26,821 nucleotides of DNA from Methanobacterium sp. UBA176 (GTDB lineage Archaea; Methanobacteriota; Methanobacteria; Methanobacteriales; Methanobacteriaceae): the NCBI GenBank assembly GCA_002505765.1, contig DAVZ01000043.1, positions 1 through 26,821 of the forward strand. Direction: 5' to 3'. Numbering within the stretch: the stretch's first letter is position 1; the number at the start of each line of letters is the position of its first letter. Under the pieces are notes generated by a model. The model saw only the letters and a program-made list of their open reading frames with translations, made no database searches and had not been told where the DNA came from. Shown here one piece after another: positions 8,276 through 15,936 of the stretch. Position numbers and translations under genes: made by a program.

Positions 8276-9664
8276 CTATTTTTTTTTGATTATTACCTTT
8301 TCAGCGTAGATTTTCGCATTTTTGAGTATAATTTTTACTCCGCCGCCTGCAGCCATTGAAAGTTCTGGAGCATAAGCAACTTGAGCTGCGGGAGCACCAA
8401 CTACTCTGCCTTCATCTGAAACTTCTTCAACTGTCTCAAGTTCTTCTACTTCTTCTTTTGCTTGCTGAAATCTTTCTATTACTGGATGTTCATGTTCTTT
8501 CAGGAACTTTCTGATTTCTTTAATGCTTCCAGCATCTTCTTCAGTTGGAATCTTCTCTATTAAGTCGTTGGGGATGAAGTCAGTAAGGGAATTTTTTATT
8601 TCTTTTGGCATCCATATTACTCTTTTGTAATTGCCGTCTGCCCGTAAAAATTTAGGAGACCTCATATATCCCATACTAAGACCTGTAAATCCTTCTATCT
8701 GTTTTCCACCGGAACATTGACCAGCCATTGCTGAAAATGGAATTCCAAGTGGAGTTTCTCCTCTAAAGTCACGATCTACAATTCCTATTCCATCAAGTTC
8801 AGGTACATAAAACGCTACAGCTTCAAAACATCCGCATGATGTATGTGGATGTTCAAATACACTGTGTAAATATACTCTATCGACCATACCCTGTGATCTA
8901 TCTGATACCATAGCATTTACGTCACTGTATTCACCTTTTTCTGCATCTAAAACTTTACCTTTTGTTACTTCAAATATTGGCCCTTCTGGATCCATTTTAG
9001 CTGCTGCTCTACAGTCAAACCAGTTTATAGCCCCACAAAGAGCTGTTCTATCAGGTGTAACCACACAAACGTGGCTTGGTGCAAATGATTGACACATTAC
9101 GCAGCCATAGAACACATCAACATCTTCATCGCTTAATTCCATTGCTCTTGTATCACGAACATCATATGCTGCTCTTGCTGTTTCAATAAATGCTTCTACT
9201 TCACTTTTTTCTGTAAATAGGCTTACAGCTATCTTTTCTATTATTGGGAACTCTTCTTTAAGTAGGATAGAAAGTGCTTTTCCAAGGTGTTCAAGCTTAA
9301 AACCTGCTTCAACAGCCTCTTTACTTACGCGGCACCATATCTGGTCTCTCTGGTTTAAGTGCATGAATCCCTTTACATGGTTACAGAGTTCATGTACCCT
9401 TCGCTCTATAACTCCTTCAAGCTCTTTTTCCAGTTTTTCTCCCTGAATTTGTATAAATATTCCAAAGGGATATATTTCACCTTCAGACATTTCAGATAAC
9501 TCTGGCCCTACCACTTCTAATGAACCATCTTCAACGTCTTCAGCTACCTGTATAAGCTCTGCACCAGAAGATTTTGGACCCCCAAGTTCAATAAACATGT
9601 TTGCTGATCTTATACGTTCTCCTTCATACATTGGACTAACATCAACAGGTATATCTTTAAACAT
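8276..9664 (-). CDS. cdhC: Acetyl-CoA decarbonylase/synthase beta subunit (acetyl-CoA synthase)
   Basis: At 462 aa this is the archaeal short form of acetyl-CoA synthase, lacking the bacterial N-terminal CODH-binding domain. All A-cluster ligands are present: Cys188, Cys191, Cys200 and Cys210 for the [4Fe-4S] part and the Cys-Gly-Cys motif (TSCGCFE, Cys277 and Cys279) for the proximal and distal nickel. It joins the methyl group, CO and CoA into acetyl-CoA, the entry of carbon into biosynthesis. The C-terminal ~60 residues are an acidic linker plus a Gly/Ala-rich tail, known in archaeal CdhC. GGAGG precedes the ATG. It is the first gene of the operon here; cdhA and cdhB do not precede it. Confidence 0.97.
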   Translation of the reverse strand: MFKDIPVDVSPMYEGERIRSANMFIELGGPKSSGAELIQVAEDVEDGSLEVVGPELSEMSEGEIYPFGIFIQIQGEKLEKELEGVIERRVHELCNHVKGFMHLNQRDQIWCRVSKEAVEAGFKLEHLGKALSILLKEEFPIIEKIAVSLFTEKSEVEAFIETARAAYDVRDTRAMELSDEDVDVFYGCVMCQSFAPSHVCVVTPDRTALCGAINWFDCRAAAKMDPEGPIFEVTKGKVLDAEKGEYSDVNAMVSDRSQGMVDRVYLHSVFEHPHTSCGCFEAVAFYVPELDGIGIVDRDFRGETPLGIPFSAMAGQCSGGKQIEGFTGLSMGYMRSPKFLRADGNYKRVIWMPKEIKNSLTDFIPNDLIEKIPTEEDAGSIKEIRKFLKEHEHPVIERFQQAKEEVEELETVEEVSDEGRVVGAPAAQVAYAPELSMAAGGGVKIILKNAKIYAEKVIIKKK

Positions 9665-9727
9665 TAAATTCCTCCATCATGATTTGTTAATATTTCATTT
9701 AAAGCCTTATTCTCTTATACTTTCAAG

Positions 9728-9736
9728 ATATTTAAA
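9728..9736 (-). promoter_or_regulatory. TATA box of the cdhC-cooC-cdhD-cdhE operon
   Basis: TTTAAATAT on the minus strand lies about 68 nt before the cdhC start. The predicted transcription start is near 9706, giving a leader of about 40 nt that contains the GGAGGA ribosome site. Confidence 0.5.
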
Positions 9737-9788
9737 CTATTCTCCCATTTTTTGTGTTATGATGTATCTATCTGATGGAAAGCTCGTC

Positions 9789-9912
9789 TAGTGCACTAAC
9801 CTATCACTAAATTATTAATGATTTATAATGATATTTATAACTGTGCAAACGATCTTTTTAAACTTTATTATTGAATTTTAAAAAAATGTCATTTTTTCGT
9901 AATTGTGCTAAC
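9789..9912. promoter_or_regulatory. Three GTGC-nn-AAC-like sites upstream of the cdh promoter
   Basis: GTGCACTAAC (9791-9800, within the 10-bp palindrome TAGTGCACTA at 9789-9798), GTGCAAAC (9843-9850) and GTGCTAAC (9905-9912) stand out from the surrounding AT-rich DNA and lie in the same orientation. They could be binding sites for a regulator of the cdh operon. No palindrome is shared by all three, so this is weak. From 9913 to 10090 I see nothing. Confidence 0.3.
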
Positions 9913-10138
9913 AATATTTAATTGCATTTTAACAATTTAAAAAAATAGAAGTTGATTTAATAATCCACGTTAAGATTAGTGTCTTATTTAAGTTCTGTTA
10001 ATTGAAACTTTATAATAATTTTAAATAAAAATTGGACTTTAATAAAGCGTTTTAATATTGGATTTATTTAGTAAATTTTATTATAATATCAGCTGTTAAT
10101 TTAGTATTACTTTTCCTGGTTAAAAATGTCCAAAAGTA

Positions 10139-10172
10139 ATAATACGATACAAATAGAAAGTATTATATATGT
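10139..10172 (+). promoter_or_regulatory. 28-bp dyad operator overlapping a TATA box (copy 1)
   Basis: ATAATAC (10139-10145), 14 nt, GTATTAT (10160-10166) is a perfect 7-bp inverted repeat. The right half runs into the TATA box TTATATAT, so a bound protein would block TBP/TFB. The same design recurs at 11077, 16285 and 26485. A further half-site, AGTATTAC, lies at 10103-10110. The predicted transcription start is about 10194. Confidence 0.75.
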
Positions 10173-10193
10173 AAAAGGCCAATCTGTTGTTTA

Positions 10194-10295
10194 ATGGCAA
10201 GACGTCGAAAAATCATAGATTTTTCGGTCATGCAAAAAAAAAGATTTTTTGCTAGAATTGATAATGTAATTAAAGCTAAAAAATCATGGCTTTAG
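10194..10295 (+). CDS. Possible leaderless 33-aa basic peptide
   Basis: An ATG at 10194 lies about 26 nt downstream of the TATA centre, exactly where a leaderless archaeal mRNA would start. The frame encodes MARRRKIIDF and continues to a TAG at 10293-10295. The peptide is very basic and resembles nothing I know. Part of it is made by perfect hairpin sequence, so the frame may be accidental. There is no ribosome site. Confidence 0.25.
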   Translation: MARRRKIIDFSVMQKKRFFARIDNVIKAKKSWL

Positions 10296-10317
10296 TATTA
10301 ATTAATTCTCTTGCCAT
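10276..10317 (-). CDS. Possible 13-aa peptide or leftover gene start
   Basis: On the minus strand a strong ribosome site (AGGAGGA, 10323-10329) stands five bases before an ATG. It encodes only MARELINTKAMIF before TAG. A TATA-like run (TATATTTAA, minus, about 10382-10390) lies upstream at a plausible distance. It may be a leader peptide or the remnant 5' end of a gene cut short by the hairpin element. Confidence 0.25.
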   Translation of the reverse strand: MARELINTKAMIF

Positions 10318-10386
10318 TGGTTTCCTCCTGTATTCTTGAATAGAGGAAGATAATAATTAAAACTATTAAACCCCTCATTAATTAAA

Positions 10387-10435
10387 TATAGGGCATTTAT
10401 TTATAATCGCTCAAACGCATCTTAAATGCCCTATA
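10387..10435 (+). promoter_or_regulatory. Strong hairpin in the 5' leader of the 71-aa gene
   Basis: TATAGGGCATTTA (10387-10399) and TAAATGCCCTATA (10423-10435) form a perfect 13-bp stem with a 23-nt loop. It ends 6 nt before the GGAGG ribosome site (10442-10446) of the gene at 10456. No T-run follows, so it is more likely a translational or RNA-stability control element than a terminator. Confidence 0.6.
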
Positions 10436-10455
10436 AACCTTTGGAGGGATAAAAA

Positions 10456-10671
10456 TTGGAAAAAAGAAGTCTTGCTGAATTTAAAGTAATTGAAAAGCTT
10501 ATAAATTTGAATAAAGGTAAAGGTTCATATTTAGCTTGGACAACATTCCCTTATAACGAAATTAATTTAAAAGTAGTGGAGAATTCTATAAAAAAACTCA
10601 ACTGGCAAAAGGATGAATATATTTTAACTTATGATGAAAATCTGATTTTTGTGGAAAAAGACTTATTATAA
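10456..10671 (+). CDS. Small hypothetical protein, 71 aa
   Basis: The TTG start at 10456 is supported by GGAGGGA about 9 nt upstream. The product begins MEKRSLAEFKVIEKLI and is soluble, Lys/Glu-rich, mixed helix and strand, with no Cys or His cluster, signal peptide or membrane segment. I do not recognise the family. It lies downstream of the dyad-operator promoter at 10139 and of the strong hairpin at 10387, so it may belong to the same regulon as the surface chelatase genes. A T-rich stretch (about 10698-10712) after its stop may terminate it. Confidence 0.6.
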   Translation: MEKRSLAEFKVIEKLINLNKGKGSYLAWTTFPYNEINLKVVENSIKKLNWQKDEYILTYDENLIFVEKDLL

Positions 10672-10711
10672 TATCCATAACGTTAATTGATATCATTACT
10701 TTTTTTATTTA

Positions 10712-11152
10712 TTAGGAATATAATAGTATTTAGTAATAACAATTTGTATTAACATTTGATTAACGTTTTTGAGAATATATAACTTTGTTAATTGTTTTTA
10801 TTTGACTTAATTTGGATATAATTAAATTTTTTTTTTTAAATATTAATTTATAATAATCTAAATGTATATATAAATAATTTATGATTATTTTTTTATAAAT
10901 ATAACTTATCATTTTCATTAAAAAAAAATATTAGTTAGTTAATAACATCTCACACATTTTTAGTTGATTTTAATTACTCTAAATTTTAATTATTACGAAT
11001 ATATGGTTTTTAAGGCAAAAATTATTAACTTTATCCCTTTTTTATTACAAAAACTATGAAATTCAGACAAATAGTAATAATACTAAAGTAATAACAAGTA
11101 TTATATATTAGAAATTTTTAAAATACTTTTATAAACAAAAAGGAGGTGAAAA
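10712..11152 (+). repeat. Upstream regulatory region, copy A (paralogous to 15937-16360)
   Basis: There is no gene here. The region aligns by eye with the one before the first CobN gene: both begin with AGTAATAAnAA...GTATTAA (10731 and 15941), share GTTAGTTAATAACA or TTAGTTAATAACA in the middle, AAAATTATTAA and TTTTTTATTAC near the end, and a final 40-nt block (11113-11152 and 16321-16360) with a single difference, which includes the ribosome site. It seems to be a duplicated 5' region. Confidence 0.6.
11077..11104 (+). promoter_or_regulatory. 28-bp dyad operator overlapping the TATA box (copy 2)
   Basis: ATAATAC (11077-11083), 14 nt, GTATTAT (11098-11104), running into TTATATAT. The spacer contains an additional AGTAATAA. 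It stands about 50 nt before the start of the FmdE-domain protein. Confidence 0.78.
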
Positions 11153-11154
11153 GT

Positions 11155-14133
11155 ATGAAAAAACAAGGAATTAAAGGACCTATGGTATTACTGGTATTTG
11201 TAGTTCTTTTTGTACTGTGTATTTCTGGAACAGCATCAGCTGACGACTTATCGACCACAGGAGGTAATGGAACAGATTTAAATAAGCAGCTTGTAGATCC
11301 TATAATCGGCATTAAAGTGAATTATGAATATTTTGATGATAACATTAATCCTGAAATCAAGGTTAAAGACAGTAATGGTGCGAATATTAACTTCACCAAA
11401 ACTTATAAACCAGCTTTTCAAAGTTATGAAGTGAGTTTCGGCTATCCTGGGGCTGTAAACGGCACTAAATTTAATGTGAGTGTTTCTGCGCCGGGTTATG
11501 CTACTCAGAATCAGCAGATCAGCGTGTTTTTAAATACTTTGAATGCTAGCGACACTAACTTGTATGGTAGTGCAACATTCAACATGAAAGCCACAGCAAA
11601 CTACAAAATTGGCCGAGAAGTCACAAAAATAGCAGATCAGCGTCTAAAATTCAGTACTGCAGATAATGTACTGGCCATAACCACTGCTGGCGTGCCAAAA
11701 CTCAATGGAGTAACCAGTGAGGACTGTATTGAAGGTATTCTAAATGGTTCAGGTGGAAAAATTACATACGGCAGAGGTAATCTGTTAATGCTCCGGCAGA
11801 CAGCAGTTGATCCTGTTGATTTTGCATTTGTTGTAAAGAGAGGGACTGATTTACAGGTTGTAGTTTTCAGGAATGGTTCTTTAACACCAGTATACTCAGG
11901 CACCATCTCAGAGAACATGACAAAATCCCAATGGAACGCTTTTGTTAATAAAGTGACTGGGGAAAAAGCATTTGCATATGCCAGTTTGGCCAATGCTTGG
12001 GCTGCAGGTATTTCTACAGACATACTCAGAGGAGCAGCTTTCCATGGACACATCTGTGAGGGAACTTTGGGTGGATATTCTATTGTTCAAGCCTTGCTCA
12101 AGTATTATCCACCCATACAGGCAACTTCTGGAGGATCAGGATCCCCTGGAGATATTACCTCTTATAGGATAATAGGAGTTCCTGGAGGTTCTGATGACGA
12201 TTCAGTAATATATTTCCTGGATGCTACTCCCGGTAAAAGTGGATATGTTGGATTTGATACTACATCTACAGGAGCTACTACAAACATGATAGGATTCATC
12301 CGCTGGACTGATACTACCTACAAACTGATAAATAACACCAACGGTACTCAAACCTATACTGTAAATGTTCCAGGAACTGGATCGCTCATAATAATGACCT
12401 ACGACAATGAAGCAAACAAAAAAGCTTTCAAAAAAGAATACAGAATAACTACATGGGGTAGCCTGGAAGAGTTAAAGTACATTACCTGGTTGATCAAGAA
12501 AATCAAAAACGATCCTGGAAGTCTAGTAAATATAACCATGGAACTTGATGGGTTGACCGAAGAACAGTATTACCACATAGTAGGAACTGCAACTAATGTT
12601 ACATTCCCTACTACTGTTAATGCAACTAACTCAGGACAAACACGTTTTGTAGCGCAGAAAGCACATGGATTGGACTTAAATTACATTAAAAGTCTTAATT
12701 TACCTAATGCAACTCGAGCTAATACCAGTACAAATGTTGGCTCATTGACCTATGATCAAATTAAAAGGATTGGTTCAGATGCTGCTAACATGGCTAAAAC
12801 AATATTCAAAAATGAATTAGGGGTTGATCTTGAGAAAGATGATCGAGACTTAGCTGTTTTGACTTCAGCTGGTTATGTTCATCTCAACGGTCAGAGTACT
12901 GAAGCAACCTGGGATGGAATTTACGATGTTTTAGGTTCAAGATTAAGCAGATCAACTCTATTACCCGTCCATACAGCGATATGGAAAACATTATGGTTCG
13001 CTTTTGTTTTAAGGGAGGCTGATGGCAAAACTTTGAGTACAGTATACTTGAGGTACAACCCATCCAATAACACTTTCTTCGTAGGAACCAATACAAATGG
13101 TAAAGGGGTAAATAATATTGGACCTGCTGCATTGAATAACTCAACTATGCTTAGTGTTCTAAATAATAGAGTTATTCCTGATGGTAACTGGTTCAATATA
13201 CAGAGTATAGCCAATGCTTGGAGAAATGATCCGGCATATGATCAACTGCTAACTTTCCTGTTCCACAACCATGCATGTCCTGGGGTACAGCCTGGATTCT
13301 TCATAACAGACTATATACAAAAGAATTACCCTTTAAGTGGTAATCAGAGTTACTTCTGGATGGCGTCCAGTATTTATTGTAAGGACGACAGTTTAGTCTA
13401 CCTTTTAGGTGTTTCTCCTGGGATGGGTACCTACATGAACAGGAGACTTACCAGTGAGGAAACAGGTTCAGATGATTTACCTGGCGGAACTGAAGAAGGA
13501 TTACTTGGAATTTGGGATCCTGAGACTAAATTATGGAAAGTAACTGTTATCAGTTTTAAATGGCCTACTTATAACCTGGAAGGTTTGACCACCAGAGAAG
13601 CTCAAAGAGAAGCAATGATTTCCGCTTTCATAGATCTTTATAATGGAAAATCAAGTCCTTACATCAATCAACCGCTTGGAATCGTAGCATCTAAGGAAAA
13701 ATGGATGACTGATGAAGAGTTTAAAAAGGTTAAAAAAGGAGGAACTGATATTGAAAGTGCTCTTGCGTATGTGAAAGGTTTCCCTGTAAGAAATCTTTCT
13801 GATCTGCTCCCAAAGGGGAGTTCTCAGACTGGAGGTCAAACTGGTGATTCCACCTCAAATGGTCTTCAAGGAACATCTAATAGTGGTACCGGGTTTGCAA
13901 CTGGTTCTGCAGGTGATTCTGGACGTGCTGTTAGTGCAGCTACCCAGACAGGAGTTACAGGGCAAGTTACAGGTTCAAAACAACAAGGTAATGCTTATGA
14001 AGTATCTAAAACAACCCATGAATCTGCAGATGATGGAGTTAACACTGCTTTAATAGTTATTGGCGCCATCCTGATTGGAGGATTATTAGCACTTGGATTC
14101 TTTAAAAGCAGCATATTCGGGTTTTTAAAATAA
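11155..14133 (+). CDS. Secreted, membrane-anchored protein with two FmdE domains
   Basis: I chose ATG 11155 because a GTG at 11146 lies inside the ribosome site GGAGGTG. The 992-aa product has a signal peptide (1-29, TASA|DD), an Ig-like domain (about 46-148), two tandem copies of a ~350-aa unit each ending in an FmdE domain, a Gly/Ser/Thr linker (888-945), the motif AYEVSK (947-952), a membrane helix (964-983) and a short tail. FmdE motif 1 is FHGHICEG (296-303) with no later Cys (GGSDDD); motif 2 is FHNHACPG (703-710) plus Cys742 (YCKDDSLVYL), the fuller metal site. FmdE domains are metal-binding, often fused to Zn ribbons, and not necessarily part of formylmethanofuran dehydrogenase. On the cell surface it probably binds a metal or metal-tetrapyrrole; substrate unknown. 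Confidence 0.85.
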   Translation: MKKQGIKGPMVLLVFVVLFVLCISGTASADDLSTTGGNGTDLNKQLVDPIIGIKVNYEYFDDNINPEIKVKDSNGANINFTKTYKPAFQSYEVSFGYPGAVNGTKFNVSVSAPGYATQNQQISVFLNTLNASDTNLYGSATFNMKATANYKIGREVTKIADQRLKFSTADNVLAITTAGVPKLNGVTSEDCIEGILNGSGGKITYGRGNLLMLRQTAVDPVDFAFVVKRGTDLQVVVFRNGSLTPVYSGTISENMTKSQWNAFVNKVTGEKAFAYASLANAWAAGISTDILRGAAFHGHICEGTLGGYSIVQALLKYYPPIQATSGGSGSPGDITSYRIIGVPGGSDDDSVIYFLDATPGKSGYVGFDTTSTGATTNMIGFIRWTDTTYKLINNTNGTQTYTVNVPGTGSLIIMTYDNEANKKAFKKEYRITTWGSLEELKYITWLIKKIKNDPGSLVNITMELDGLTEEQYYHIVGTATNVTFPTTVNATNSGQTRFVAQKAHGLDLNYIKSLNLPNATRANTSTNVGSLTYDQIKRIGSDAANMAKTIFKNELGVDLEKDDRDLAVLTSAGYVHLNGQSTEATWDGIYDVLGSRLSRSTLLPVHTAIWKTLWFAFVLREADGKTLSTVYLRYNPSNNTFFVGTNTNGKGVNNIGPAALNNSTMLSVLNNRVIPDGNWFNIQSIANAWRNDPAYDQLLTFLFHNHACPGVQPGFFITDYIQKNYPLSGNQSYFWMASSIYCKDDSLVYLLGVSPGMGTYMNRRLTSEETGSDDLPGGTEEGLLGIWDPETKLWKVTVISFKWPTYNLEGLTTREAQREAMISAFIDLYNGKSSPYINQPLGIVASKEKWMTDEEFKKVKKGGTDIESALAYVKGFPVRNLSDLLPKGSSQTGGQTGDSTSNGLQGTSNSGTGFATGSAGDSGRAVSAATQTGVTGQVTGSKQQGNAYEVSKTTHESADDGVNTALIVIGAILIGGLLALGFFKSSIFGFLK

Positions 14134-14160
14134 AAAAAACTTTTTTCTTTTATTTTTTTA
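14134..14160 (+). terminator. Poly-T tract after the FmdE-domain gene
   Basis: An A-run followed by a T-rich tract (about 14144-14160) directly after the stop looks like an archaeal U-tract terminator, perhaps partial, since the next gene follows in 87 nt with only a weak promoter of its own. Confidence 0.4.
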
Positions 14161-14246
14161 ATAATTAGTATAATTAATTATAAGAAGCGAACAACATCAA
14201 TTTTATGATTATTCTAATAACAATACAAAAAATAGGGAGATAAAAC

Positions 14247-14666
14247 ATGAAAAATATGGAAAGAGGGATAATTTTGATCTTATCTGCAATGGTGATATTT
14301 TTAACCTTTTGCAACGTGGTAACAGCCCATCCGGGGCATGGTGAGCCTTATCCTGAAGAAATAACAAACAGTACAACTTCTTCCAATCCAACAAGTACTC
14401 CAAGTACTACAAACAAAAAAAAAATTAAAAACACAAAGAAAAGCTTGGTAACAAACGAAGAATCAATCCAAAATAAAAATACTGACAGCCAGAATACTGA
14501 TAATCAAGCTGAAAATCAACCTTATGAAGAAGTTAATAATTCAGATTTAAATTTTACTTCACCGGATTCTGGAAGTTCTTTATGGAACATTCTTGGCCCT
14601 GTTCTAGGTCTTGTGGGGGGTTTTGCTGCTGTTGGGCTTCTATTTAAAAGCGGTCTTTTAAAATAA
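14247..14666 (+). CDS. Small surface-anchored protein with an N-terminal HPGH motif
   Basis: The 139-aa product has a signal peptide (1-27) whose predicted cleavage (VVTA|HPGHG) would leave histidines at mature positions 1 and 4, an N-terminal metal-binding pattern. A long low-complexity Ser/Thr/Asn/Lys region (40-110) follows, then PYEEV (92-96) and a C-terminal membrane helix (113-133). GGGAGAT precedes the ATG. It lies between the FmdE protein and the CbiM-like subunit. I do not recognise a family; a tethered metal-binding peptide or metal donor to the importer fits, as inference. Confidence 0.75.
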   Translation: MKNMERGIILILSAMVIFLTFCNVVTAHPGHGEPYPEEITNSTTSSNPTSTPSTTNKKKIKNTKKSLVTNEESIQNKNTDSQNTDNQAENQPYEEVNNSDLNFTSPDSGSSLWNILGPVLGLVGGFAAVGLLFKSGLLK

Positions 14667-14728
14667 TATAATTGTTATTATAATAATTATGAATTTGACA
14701 TTGAACCAATAAAAGGAGGTTATTTATT

Positions 14729-15352
14729 TTGCATTTACCTGATGGAATTATAACATTATGGCAATCCTTAATTTACTGGATTTTAGTCATTATCACAATA
14801 ATAATATACCTGTTTAAGGTCTCCAAGAATGAAGAAAATGAGAAAAGAATAGTTTTTACTGCGGTTCTTGCTGCAGCAGCAATTGTAACGTCTTCTATTT
14901 CCATACCTTCGCCTTTTGGAGTGCCAATACATTTTTTTTTAATACCCCTTGTGGCCATATTACTCGGCCCATTAAGCGGAGTTGCAGTGGCTTTTTTATG
15001 TCTTATAGTACAATTTTTCCTTTTTGGATTTGGAGGAATAACAACATTAGGTGCAAATACTTTAACTATTGGTATAGCACTGAGTTTTTCAACTTATATA
15101 TTTTATAAATTCACTTTAGAACTTAACGAGAGTTTAAGTGTTTTTTCCGGCACTTTAATGGGAATAGTTATCGCTACTTTAACTCAGGTAATGATTTTAA
15201 TGTCAGCAGGGGTAGCAACTTTAGAAATGTTAATGGCCACACTGATACCGTTCTATTTGTTTATTGGAGTAATTGAAGGAGCTACTAATGTTTTTATAGT
15301 TTCTTTCATTGCCAAAGTAAAACCGGAACTATTAAAATTAAACAAAATTTAG
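14729..15352 (+). CDS. CbiM/NikM-family substrate-binding membrane subunit of a Co/Ni ECF importer
   Basis: The TTG start is certain from AAAAGGAGGT 8 nt upstream and from the product starting MHLPDG. In NikM/CbiM the free N-terminal amine and His2 bind the metal, together with a conserved His in the next loop; here that is His68 (VPIHFF). The signature FLFGFGGITTLGAN (about 97-110) is also present. The 207-aa protein has about six membrane helices. CbiM and NikM differ too little for me to say cobalt or nickel. The ATPase (CbiO/NikO) and T subunit (CbiQ/NikQ) are not next to it, so it must share them with another locus or work alone. It is followed after 12 nt by a bitopic partner. Confidence 0.88.
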   Translation: MHLPDGIITLWQSLIYWILVIITIIIYLFKVSKNEENEKRIVFTAVLAAAAIVTSSISIPSPFGVPIHFFLIPLVAILLGPLSGVAVAFLCLIVQFFLFGFGGITTLGANTLTIGIALSFSTYIFYKFTLELNESLSVFSGTLMGIVIATLTQVMILMSAGVATLEMLMATLIPFYLFIGVIEGATNVFIVSFIAKVKPELLKLNKI

Positions 15353-15364
15353 GAGGATAATAAT

Positions 15365-15856
15365 ATGAAAATAAAATCAATTTTTATATTGATAATTTTT
15401 TTAGGGATGATTGTACCTGTAAGTGCTCATGGAATACACGTCACTCCCGATTCAGCCACAATGATTGTTATTGGAGATAATTCAAGTGGAATATTAGCTA
15501 AAAAATTAGTTGATGAATTAAGATTAAATGTTACTGTCTATAACTTCAAATCAGATGCTGATGTTTCACATGAACTGGAACATGCACTGGGAAATCCCGA
15601 TAAAAAGATTCTGGCAATAGCTTATCAAGACACGGTTAACGAATTTTTATCCAAGAACCCGGATGTATCAAATAGAATATTTGTATCTTCTGCCAGTGAA
15701 AATGATATTAAAAATGGTTTAATCCTGTTAAATACAACAAAATCAAAGAATGAAAATACAGGATGGTTTTTAACACCATTCTTGGCTGGTATTCTGGTAG
15801 GGGCCATGATCGGCCTGTCATTTGGAACTTTCTGGATGAAAAGGAAAATTTCATAG
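15365..15856 (+). CDS. Bitopic exported protein with N-terminal HGIH, possible CbiN/NikN/NikL-like partner
   Basis: The 163-aa product starts with a signal or anchor helix (1-21), whose cleavage at VSA|HGIH would expose histidines at mature positions 1 and 4. It has an extracytoplasmic alpha/beta-looking domain (about 30-125) and one C-terminal membrane helix (135-155) ending MKRKIS. AGGAGGATAATA precedes the ATG, 12 nt after the CbiM-like gene. The accessory N and L subunits of Co/Ni ECF importers have the same topology of two helices around an outer loop and the same place beside M, which makes it a candidate; the sequence itself is not recognisably CbiN. Confidence 0.7.
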   Translation: MKIKSIFILIIFLGMIVPVSAHGIHVTPDSATMIVIGDNSSGILAKKLVDELRLNVTVYNFKSDADVSHELEHALGNPDKKILAIAYQDTVNEFLSKNPDVSNRIFVSSASENDIKNGLILLNTTKSKNENTGWFLTPFLAGILVGAMIGLSFGTFWMKRKIS

Positions 15857-15936
15857 AGGTTTGAGTAATTATTGGATTTCTTTAATGAGAACACTTTATT
15901 ATTACTTTTTAATTTATTTTTAGGAGTTTTCAACTG

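Larger units (their letters stand above)
10191..10320 (+). other. Structured element bounded by a 10-bp inverted repeat
   Basis: AATGGCAAGA (10193-10202) and TCTTGCCATT (10309-10318) are perfect inverted copies. Between them are hairpins CGAAAAATC-ATA-GATTTTTCG (10206-10226) and GCAAAAAA...TTTTTTGC (10232-10252). As an RNA from the promoter at 10163 it would form a closed multi-stem fold of about 125 nt. It could be a non-coding RNA or 5' leader, a small mobile palindromic element, or the site of the two tiny open frames listed separately. Confidence 0.5.

Noticed and set aside
10191..10320. Insertion sequence
   Set aside because: The 10-bp inverted ends enclose only about 105 nt, with no transposase and no target duplication visible.
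11146..11154. GTG at 11146 as start of the FmdE-domain protein
   Set aside because: The GTG is part of the ribosome site GGAGGTG; the ATG at 11155 is correctly spaced and begins the signal peptide.
11155..14133. Calling the FmdE-domain protein a formylmethanofuran dehydrogenase subunit
   Set aside because: It has a signal peptide, a membrane anchor and duplicated domains, and no other dehydrogenase subunit is nearby; only the FmdE domain is shared.
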